Assembly (NCBI GenBank): GCA_035609245.1
Contig: CP141202.1
Coordinates: 2,294,001 to 2,358,000 of the forward strand
Reading direction: 5' to 3'
From: Bacteroidales bacterium MB20-C3-3
GTDB taxonomy: Bacteria > Bacteroidota > Bacteroidia > Bacteroidales > UBA932
DNA length: 64,000 bases
Position numbers and translations under genes: made by a program. The notes beneath the pieces are model-generated. The model was not told where the DNA came from. It was given only the letters and a program-made list of their open reading frames with translations, and did no database searches. Numbering within the stretch: position 1 is the stretch's first letter; each line of letters starts with the position of its first letter. Positions 56,931 to 64,000 of the stretch are shown in pieces.

Positions 56931-57030
56931 ATCAGTTATCTGTATCAGCTAAGGAAAACATTGGCTCCCGAAGAGGGAGGGGACCCATCGAAGATGGGGA
57001 GGATTTTCCTGGCTGATACAGATAACTGAT
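56931..57030. repeat. 100-bp inverted-repeat element with two internal hairpins
   Basis: Outer arms 56931-56949 and 57012-57030 are perfect reverse complements (19 bp). A further 7 bp (AGGAAAA/TTTTCCT) pair after a small bulge. Inside are two hairpins: CTCCC-GAAGA-GGGAG (56965-56979) and CCCATC-GAA-GATGGG (56984-56998). The whole could fold as a three-way junction. No gene is present between 56799 and 57097. Confidence 0.85.
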
Positions 57031-57033
57031 ATA

Positions 57034-57070
57034 ATAAAAAAAGGCTAACCAATTACTTTTTGGTCAGCCT
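57034..57070 (-). terminator. Terminator of eno
   Basis: On the minus strand AGGCTGACCA pairs with TGGTTAGCCT (one mismatch) across a 9-base loop and is followed by a run of T (57034-57041). It lies 28 bases beyond the eno stop. Confidence 0.8.
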
Positions 57071-57097
57071 CTCTTTTGTGTAATTCAAACACTTAGC

Positions 57098-58378
<1,281 letters not shown>

Positions 58379-58411
58379 TTATATTTAAAAGTGTATTACA
58401 AAAAATCGTTG

Positions 58412-58419
58412 CAAAAATA
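58412..58419 (-). promoter_or_regulatory. -7 promoter element of eno
   Basis: TATTTTTG on the minus strand matches TAnnTTTG, 42 bases before the eno ATG. Confidence 0.55.
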
Positions 58420-58437
58420 ATCAATATCGCTGAATTT

Positions 58438-59154
58438 TCAGTCTCTCAGAAGATATTCCACTGTAGAGACAACCCTTACAACTTTGATATGCGGAGAGTT
58501 TGCATCTCTGTCGCTTATTGAAAACTGGCCCTGGCTTGCGCTCTTGATTTTGCCGAGTCTGCTTTGAGAGTCTTTCGCAAATTTCTCGGCAGCCTCTCTG
58601 GCATTTTTGGTGGCCTCTTCAATCATGGCCGGTTTAATCTCGTTTAACTTGGTGTAGACAAACTGGGTAACAAATTGGTAATCCCCTGTACTTAGTGCAA
58701 CACCCTTCTGAAGCAGATCAGATTGTGAAGATATCAGTCCTCTTACCAGCTCAACCTTTTCTGATGTTACAGTAAGTACGCTTGTAATATTGTAACGGTA
58801 TGCAGCAGGCTGGCTCTGATATCTCTCAGCACTCATATCGATTATCTGAGGGGCCGATACAGATATCTCTGTCTCATCCAGTCCGCTTGCTATGAGGTAA
58901 TCTTTGATTATTTTGTTCTTTGAATTAATTGAGCTGTAAAGAGAGGCTAGATCGTTGCCTATCTCCTTGAATGCGATAGGCCAAATTACTCTGTTAGCCG
59001 GGACATCCCTCTCTGCAAGTCCTTTGACAGATACAACCCTGTCATAGGATTTAAAGTACTTTACTGAACTGAAAATTGAAAATGACAAAATAGCAGCCCC
59101 AATAACGACTGCAGCCAAAGTTAAGATATGGCCGTTTTTACCTAAGCTCTCCAT
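58438..59154 (-). CDS. SIMPL-domain (DUF541) membrane-anchored protein
   Basis: A 238-residue protein with one N-terminal membrane anchor (about 10-32) and a periplasmic SIMPL domain. Signatures are VVSVKGLAERDVPANRVIWPI and YRYNITSVLTVTSEKVELVRGLIS, and the C-terminal AREAAEKFAKDSQSRLGKIKSASQG helix followed by VVRVVSTVEYLL. Family members are widespread periplasmic or outer-membrane proteins of unsettled role, some linked to oxidative stress. It is divergent from the amidase gene. A GAAATTTG (one mismatch to consensus) lies 30 bases upstream. Confidence 0.92.
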   Translation of the reverse strand: MESLGKNGHILTLAAVVIGAAILSFSIFSSVKYFKSYDRVVSVKGLAERDVPANRVIWPIAFKEIGNDLASLYSSINSKNKIIKDYLIASGLDETEISVSAPQIIDMSAERYQSQPAAYRYNITSVLTVTSEKVELVRGLISSQSDLLQKGVALSTGDYQFVTQFVYTKLNEIKPAMIEEATKNAREAAEKFAKDSQSRLGKIKSASQGQFSISDRDANSPHIKVVRVVSTVEYLLRD

Positions 59155-59163
59155 AATTTTCTA

Positions 59164-59171
59164 TACATTTG
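59164..59171 (+). promoter_or_regulatory. -7 promoter element of the amidase-uvrB-rel transcript
   Basis: TACATTTG matches TAnnTTTG and lies 25 bases before the amidase ATG. The opposing candidate for the SIMPL gene (59184-59191, minus) lies only 12 bases away, so the two divergent promoters overlap. Confidence 0.55.
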
Positions 59172-59196
59172 CAATATCTATAACAAATTTCAAGCC

Positions 59197-60681
59197 ATGA
59201 AAAAGCACCTGTTTTATTATTATCTGACAGCTATTGCAGCACTGTTTATATCATTTTCAACTATTTCTGCTCAGGAGAGCTTAAAGATTGTAAGAGGGAA
59301 AATAGATACACTTAAAGCTCTGCCCGGGTCAGTACACTATATTACTGGAGTGGCACCTGCCGGATCAACGGTTTATGTTAACGGAACAGAGGTTAAACAG
59401 TATAAAACCGGTTCATTTGGTGCCGAACTCAGACTAGCCGAGGGGGAGAATCCTGTCTTGGTAAAGGCCGAGTTTAGTGGAGCCGCTTTAGAGGAGAAGT
59501 TTTCAATTTTTCTTGTAAAGCCTCAGATTAAGGAGGCAGTTATGCCTGAATTAGATTTTCCGGGAGTTGTGATCTCAACCCGTGAAAGGGCTTACCTTAA
59601 TTACGGTGTAGGGGAAGACAGACTTGGAGGGGCTAAAATTAATTTTCTCTCGCAGGGAATTAAGATGGAGCTGCTTGACTCGGCAAATTTTCTCTATAAA
59701 GTGAGGTTATCAGACAGCAGACACGCTTTTATTCCTAAATCCCTTGTAAAGAGAGAGCCGGCTGGGACAAGACCTGCTGCTTCACTTACCAGTTCGTGGA
59801 GTGTTTCTAAAAGTGGAAAGACAGATATCATCAGGGTGGCCCTGAGTGACAGGCTGCCATATATTATTTACCAGGAGATGGAACCAAGAAGGATCGTGGC
59901 AGAGATTCACGGAGCAGCAAATAACTCAAACTGGATAACTCAGTATCTTGATCTGGAGTCTGTTGAATATGTAGATTTTAATCAGGTTTCGCATGATATT
60001 TACAGGGTTAACATCTATCTTAAAGATAAATACAGCTGGGGTTATAAATCGGAATACATTGGAAATTCACTGGTGATTACTGTGAAACACACCCCTCAAC
60101 CAGCCTATAAAGGCTCTCTTGCCGGATTAAGAATTGGGGTGGATGCCGGTCACGGCGGAACAGCCTCCGGCGCAGTAAGTACATCGGGAGTAAAAGAGAA
60201 GGATCTCAACCTCGCTATGGCATATATGCTTAAAAGAGAGCTTGAGAAAAAAGGTGCTTCAGTTGTTCTCAGCAGAGGCGATGATTCCGATCTTACAATG
60301 TACGAAAGGGTGGATATATTTGATGCAGCTGGCGTGGACCTTATGGTTTCAGTACATTGCAATGCCGGAGGAAATCCACTCAGGCCGGGAGGAACCAGTA
60401 CTTATTATAAGCATATTGAATACAGAGATCTTGCAAAATCTGTTCTTGAAAGACTACTTGAACTTGATGTAAAAAACTTTGGCCTTATCGGTAACTTTAA
60501 CTTCTCTCTAAATGCTCCAACCTTCTACCCGAACCTTCTTGTTGAAACTCTGTTTATGAGTAGTCTTCAGGATGAGGAGATGCTTGCAGATCCAGTGTTT
60601 CAGAATATGATGATGAAGAGGGTAGTTTCTGGTTTGGAAGATTATATGAAAAAGGTTAAATCCTCATTAAAAAGGAGGTAA
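59197..60681 (+). CDS. N-acetylmuramoyl-L-alanine amidase (Amidase_3)
   Basis: A 494-residue periplasmic enzyme that cleaves the bond between muramic acid and the stem peptide. It has a signal peptide (cleavage near ISAQE), then two beta-rich domains (about 28-110 and an SH3-like 120-190) and an AMIN-like segment (205-300). The catalytic zinc domain has H319 (DAGHGG), E334 (VKEKDL), H387 (SVHCNA) and E450 (LVETLFM), the full set expected for an active enzyme. uvrB follows after 12 bases. Confidence 0.93.
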   Translation: MKKHLFYYYLTAIAALFISFSTISAQESLKIVRGKIDTLKALPGSVHYITGVAPAGSTVYVNGTEVKQYKTGSFGAELRLAEGENPVLVKAEFSGAALEEKFSIFLVKPQIKEAVMPELDFPGVVISTRERAYLNYGVGEDRLGGAKINFLSQGIKMELLDSANFLYKVRLSDSRHAFIPKSLVKREPAGTRPAASLTSSWSVSKSGKTDIIRVALSDRLPYIIYQEMEPRRIVAEIHGAANNSNWITQYLDLESVEYVDFNQVSHDIYRVNIYLKDKYSWGYKSEYIGNSLVITVKHTPQPAYKGSLAGLRIGVDAGHGGTASGAVSTSGVKEKDLNLAMAYMLKRELEKKGASVVLSRGDDSDLTMYERVDIFDAAGVDLMVSVHCNAGGNPLRPGGTSTYYKHIEYRDLAKSVLERLLELDVKNFGLIGNFNFSLNAPTFYPNLLVETLFMSSLQDEEMLADPVFQNMMMKRVVSGLEDYMKKVKSSLKRR

Positions 60682-60687
60682 AAGGAG
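60682..60687 (+). promoter_or_regulatory. Shine-Dalgarno-like sequence of uvrB
   Basis: AAGGAG with a 6-base spacer to the uvrB ATG at 60694. A further AGGAGG at 60673-60678 lies in the last amidase codons. Confidence 0.5.
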
Positions 60688-60693
60688 AACTAT

Positions 60694-62697
60694 ATGGGTT
60701 TTAAACTGGTTTCTCCATACAGCCCCACAGGCGATCAGCCTCAGGCTATAGATGAGCTGGCAGGATACCTTAATGAAGGTGTCTCCGCAATGACTTTGCT
60801 TGGTGTTACAGGCTCGGGTAAGACATTTACAATGGCAAATGTGATAGAGAGGCTCCAGAGACCGGCCCTGATACTTAGTCATAATAAAACTCTTGCTGCT
60901 CAGCTATATGGTGAATTTAAAGCCTTCTTCCCTGATAATTCAGTTGAGTACTTTGTCTCTTACTATGATTACTATCAACCGGAGGCTTACCTCCCAACAA
61001 CTGATACTTACATTGAAAAGGACCTGAGTATAAACGATGAAATTGAGAAGCTCAGGCTTGCTGCAACAAGTGCACTGCTTTCCGGCAGAAAGGATATAAT
61101 TGTTGTATCCAGCGTATCCTGTCTTTACGGAATTGGAAATCCGGAAGATTTTCATTCCAATACAATAAAACTGAAAAGAGGGACAAAGATATCCCGGAAC
61201 AGACTCCTTTACTCATTGGTAGACAGCCTCTACTCCAGAAATGAAAATGAATTTAAAAGAGGCGTCTTCAGAGTGAGGGGAGATAGTGTAGATATATATC
61301 CAGCCTACACAGACACAGCTCTGAGGATTATATTTTTTGGTGATGAGATTGAGTCCATAGAACTTTTTGATCCGCTGAGCGGAGTCCATATAGAGGATAT
61401 GGAGGAGATATCGGTATACCCTGCTAATATTTTTGTCACAACCAAGGAGAGACAGAAGGCAGCCATTCATAACATACAGGACGATCTTCTTAAACAGACT
61501 GATTATCTTCATGAAATAGGAAAGCACATTGAGGCAAAGAGGCTCAAGCAGAGAGTTGAGTATGATCTGGAGATGATTAAGGAGATAGGCTACTGCTCAG
61601 GGATAGAGAATTATTCAAGATACTTTGACGGTAGAGCTCCGGGAACCAGGCCATTCTGTCTGCTTGACTACTTCCCAAAAGACTTTATTACAATTATTGA
61701 CGAGAGCCATGTTACAATACCTCAGGTGAGGGCTATGTACGGGGGAGATAAGGCAAGAAAGGAGACTCTTATAGACTACGGATTCAGATTACCTGCCGCC
61801 GCAGATAACAGGCCGCTGAAATTTGAGGAATTTGAGTCCCTTATTGGACAGAGGGTATTTGTTAGTGCAACACCAGCTGATTATGAACTTATGGTTTCTG
61901 AGGGACTTGTTGTAGAGCAGGTGGTTAGACCAACAGGATTACTGGACCCACCAATTGATGTGAGACCAACCAGGAATCAGATTGATGACCTTCTTGAAGA
62001 GATTCGTAAAAGAGTGGACAAGGACGAGAGGGTTCTTGTAACCACTCTCACAAAGAGGATGGCTGAGGAGTTGGATAAATTTCTTACCAAAATTGATATA
62101 AGGAGCAGATATATTCACTCTGATGTTGATACTCTTGAGCGGGTGGAGATTCTTGAAGATTTTCAGACAGGTCGTTTTGATGTCCTTATTGGTGTAAACC
62201 TTCTCAGAGAGGGGCTCGATCTTCCGCAAGTCTCACTGGTCGCAATACTTGATGCAGATAAGGAGGGCTTCCTGAGATCAGAGAGGTCACTTACCCAAAC
62301 TGCAGGCAGGGCTGCAAGGAATATTGATGGAAAGGTTATCATGTATGCGGACAGAATAACAGGCTCTATGCAGAGAACAATAGAGGAGACAGAGAGAAGA
62401 AGGGCCAAACAGAAGGAGTACAACCTCTTAAATAATATTGAACCAAGGCAAATTGCAAGACAGGTAAGGAGTGTTCTTGGTAAGAGCAGGGACTTTCAGC
62501 TCGAAGACTCTGAAAAGAGTCCTCTCCTTGCCGATCCTGTAATGGCATATCTTAACCCGGAAATGCTCAGAGAGGCCATAGATGAGGCGCGCAAGGAGAT
62601 GGAGAGGGCGGCGGCGGATCTCGATTTTATGAGAGCGGCTAAGTTCCGTGATCAGATGGTTGCATTAAGAAATATTTTAGAAAAGAGAGGCAAATGA
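60694..62697 (+). CDS. uvrB: Excinuclease ABC subunit B
   Basis: UvrB verifies DNA damage after loading by UvrA and positions UvrC in nucleotide excision repair. The 667-residue protein has Walker A at GVTGSGKTFTMAN, the beta-hairpin segment YYDYYQPEAYLP, DESHVTIPQVRAMYGGD, helicase motif LREGLDLPQVSLVAILDADKEGF and QTAGRAARN. A C-terminal UVR domain (DEARKEMERAAADLDFMRAAKFRDQM) interacts with UvrC. Length is normal. Its stop overlaps the next start as ATGA. Confidence 0.98.
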   Translation: MGFKLVSPYSPTGDQPQAIDELAGYLNEGVSAMTLLGVTGSGKTFTMANVIERLQRPALILSHNKTLAAQLYGEFKAFFPDNSVEYFVSYYDYYQPEAYLPTTDTYIEKDLSINDEIEKLRLAATSALLSGRKDIIVVSSVSCLYGIGNPEDFHSNTIKLKRGTKISRNRLLYSLVDSLYSRNENEFKRGVFRVRGDSVDIYPAYTDTALRIIFFGDEIESIELFDPLSGVHIEDMEEISVYPANIFVTTKERQKAAIHNIQDDLLKQTDYLHEIGKHIEAKRLKQRVEYDLEMIKEIGYCSGIENYSRYFDGRAPGTRPFCLLDYFPKDFITIIDESHVTIPQVRAMYGGDKARKETLIDYGFRLPAAADNRPLKFEEFESLIGQRVFVSATPADYELMVSEGLVVEQVVRPTGLLDPPIDVRPTRNQIDDLLEEIRKRVDKDERVLVTTLTKRMAEELDKFLTKIDIRSRYIHSDVDTLERVEILEDFQTGRFDVLIGVNLLREGLDLPQVSLVAILDADKEGFLRSERSLTQTAGRAARNIDGKVIMYADRITGSMQRTIEETERRRAKQKEYNLLNNIEPRQIARQVRSVLGKSRDFQLEDSEKSPLLADPVMAYLNPEMLREAIDEARKEMERAAADLDFMRAAKFRDQMVALRNILEKRGK

Positions 62698-64000
62698 TTT
62701 CAGAAAAGCTAGAAAAAATTTTCAGAAATTCATCTGAAAGGGAGTTGCAGCTGCTATCAAGAGCTGCAGCGATTGCCGCCGCCTCCCTTGAAGGAGTTAA
62801 GCGAGACGACGGGAATCCATTTATGAACCATGTAACCTCAGTTGCAGAGATTGTTGCTTCAGAGGTAGGACTTCCTTTGCCTGCTGTATGTGCTGTTTTC
62901 CTGCACGAGGCCTTCAGGGTTGAGAGGGATGGGATAAAACAGTTAAAGGGGGAGTTTGGAGATGAGATTCTTAACATAGTTGAGAGTCTTAATAAAATAT
63001 CAGAAATTAAACCTAAAGAGACAGGTCTTCAGGCAGAGAATTTTAGAAAATTAATAGTGTCTTATTCCAGAGATCCCAGGGTAACTCTGATTAAACTTGC
63101 TGACAGACTTGAGGTGATGAGATGCCTGGAGAGTTTTCCTAAATCAAAACAGGTTAAAAAGTCAACCGAAACCCAGTTTCTTTATGCCCCGCTTGCTCAC
63201 CAGCTGGGACTCTACAAAATGAAGAGTGAGATGGAGGACATTGCCTTCAGATTCACCGATCCAGAAAACTACAGACTGGTAGCAAATAAACTGAAGGCAG
63301 GGGAGCAGGAGAGAAAGAGGCTTACAGATCTGTTTGTTAAGCCGGTTGAGATGGCTCTTAAGAGAGCCCATATCAGGTACAGGCTTAAGAGCAGAACAAA
63401 GACAGCCTTCTCAATATGGAAAAAGATGCAAAAACAGCAGATATCATTTGAGCAGGTAGCAGATCTTTTTGCCATCCGGATTATTATTGACTCTTCACCA
63501 GAGACAGAAAAGGAGGTGTGCTGGAATGTTTACTCTATCGTAACAGAGTATTACAAGCCGGATACAAAAAGGTTAAGGGATTGGATTACTGTTCCTAAGG
63601 AAAATGGATACGAATCACTGCATACAACTGTTTCAGGCCCTCAGGGGAGTACTATTGAGGTTCAGATTAGAAGTGAGAGGATGGATGAAATTGCAGAGAG
63701 CGGTCACGCCTCTCACTGGTCTTATAAAGGGATTAAAAGTGCAGGAGGACTTGACTACTGGCTAGAGGGCGTAAAGAGGTTACTTGAATCACCGGAGAAA
63801 AGTAATCCTGACATAATGGATTTTGCAGAGATGGAGGAGATATTCGTATTTACCCCTGCCGGAGATCTTAAAAAACTCGCAAAAAACGCCAGTGTACTTG
63901 ATTTTGCTTTTGATATTCACACTAATCTTGGACTCAAGTGTTCAGGAGCAAAGGTTAACGGAAAACTATGCTCTATAAGAGAGAGGCTTAAGACCGGAGA
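62694..64000 (+). CDS. RelA/SpoT-family (p)ppGpp synthetase, partial, with degenerate hydrolase site
   Basis: 435 codons are visible before the window ends. The frame starts with the ATG overlapping the uvrB stop (ATGA). The N-terminal HD domain keeps H46, H71 and the Asp of KLADRLEVMR, but the HD pair reads H71-E72 and the usual VEDT segment is replaced by FRVERD, so hydrolysis is doubtful. The synthetase domain looks intact: RLKSRTKTAFSIWKKM, DLFAIRIII, TVPKENGYESLHTTV and EVQIRSERMDEIAESGHASHW. The TGS domain starts near EEIFVFTPAGDL. A synthesis-biased stringent-response enzyme is likely, with a second, hydrolysing Rel expected elsewhere. Confidence 0.93.
   Translation, partial: MISEKLEKIFRNSSERELQLLSRAAAIAAASLEGVKRDDGNPFMNHVTSVAEIVASEVGLPLPAVCAVFLHEAFRVERDGIKQLKGEFGDEILNIVESLNKISEIKPKETGLQAENFRKLIVSYSRDPRVTLIKLADRLEVMRCLESFPKSKQVKKSTETQFLYAPLAHQLGLYKMKSEMEDIAFRFTDPENYRLVANKLKAGEQERKRLTDLFVKPVEMALKRAHIRYRLKSRTKTAFSIWKKMQKQQISFEQVADLFAIRIIIDSSPETEKEVCWNVYSIVTEYYKPDTKRLRDWITVPKENGYESLHTTVSGPQGSTIEVQIRSERMDEIAESGHASHWSYKGIKSAGGLDYWLEGVKRLLESPEKSNPDIMDFAEMEEIFVFTPAGDLKKLAKNASVLDFAFDIHTNLGLKCSGAKVNGKLCSIRERLKTG

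Overview
The window is a piece of a Bacteroidota chromosome, most likely order Bacteroidales. Several things point there: AT-leaning DNA in which Arg is mostly AGA/AGG; many promoters with the Bacteroidota -7 motif TAnnTTTG; almost no Shine-Dalgarno sequences; and lineage-typical families (DUF3078, DUF4199, DUF4295, HYC_CC_PP, BACON, FISUMP, stand-alone MnmD, SecA of about 1,100 residues). I cannot name the genus from sequence alone.

Layout. 1-5.7 kb: end of proS, a conserved unknown, a DUF3078 protein, tilS and convergent sppA. 5.8-11.2 kb: a TolC-family channel, then a probable metal-uptake or metal-sensing operon (HYC_CC_PP protein, TonB-dependent receptor, secreted HMA protein, unknown secreted protein). 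11.3-17.5 kb: a two-domain GH9/NodB secreted enzyme, electron-bifurcating nfnAB, hisS and initiator tRNA-Met. 17.5-19.2 kb: a probable small insertion next to the tRNA, with a long palindrome, GC-rich hairpins and a DUF4143 ATPase with foreign Arg codon use. 19.2-27 kb: an orphan PAS histidine kinase, a GNAT, mgsA, a thioesterase/DUF1295 pair, pyrG, a glutaminyl cyclase, a repeat-rich gene-free stretch and mnmD. 27-39.2 kb: secA, lpdA, bactofilin, a GT2, DUF4199, then the translation cluster thrS-infC-rpmI-rplT-lepB and rpmB-rpmG-DUF4295.

39.2-50.6 kb is an accessory island lying between the DUF4295 gene and ftsY. It encodes surface and signalling proteins: a BACON/LRR lipoprotein with a partner beta-barrel, a small DNA-binding-like protein followed by a membrane-anchored Hanks kinase, a second LRR protein, a Cys-motif membrane protein, a small lipoprotein, and TPR, WG-repeat and FISUMP proteins. 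This is the best candidate for an undescribed system: a kinase-centred sensing or surface-display module. That function is inference.

50.6-64 kb returns to core genes: ftsY, pheT, a UbiA-family prenyltransferase, an M14 carboxypeptidase, a structured 100-bp intergenic element, eno, a SIMPL protein, an amidase, uvrB and a Rel/SpoT homologue with a damaged hydrolase site that runs off the end.

Translation signals deserve attention. infC starts at AUC behind a perfect AGGAGG, lepB starts at UUG, and uvrB has an AAGGAG. Strong SD sequences are unusual in this phylum.
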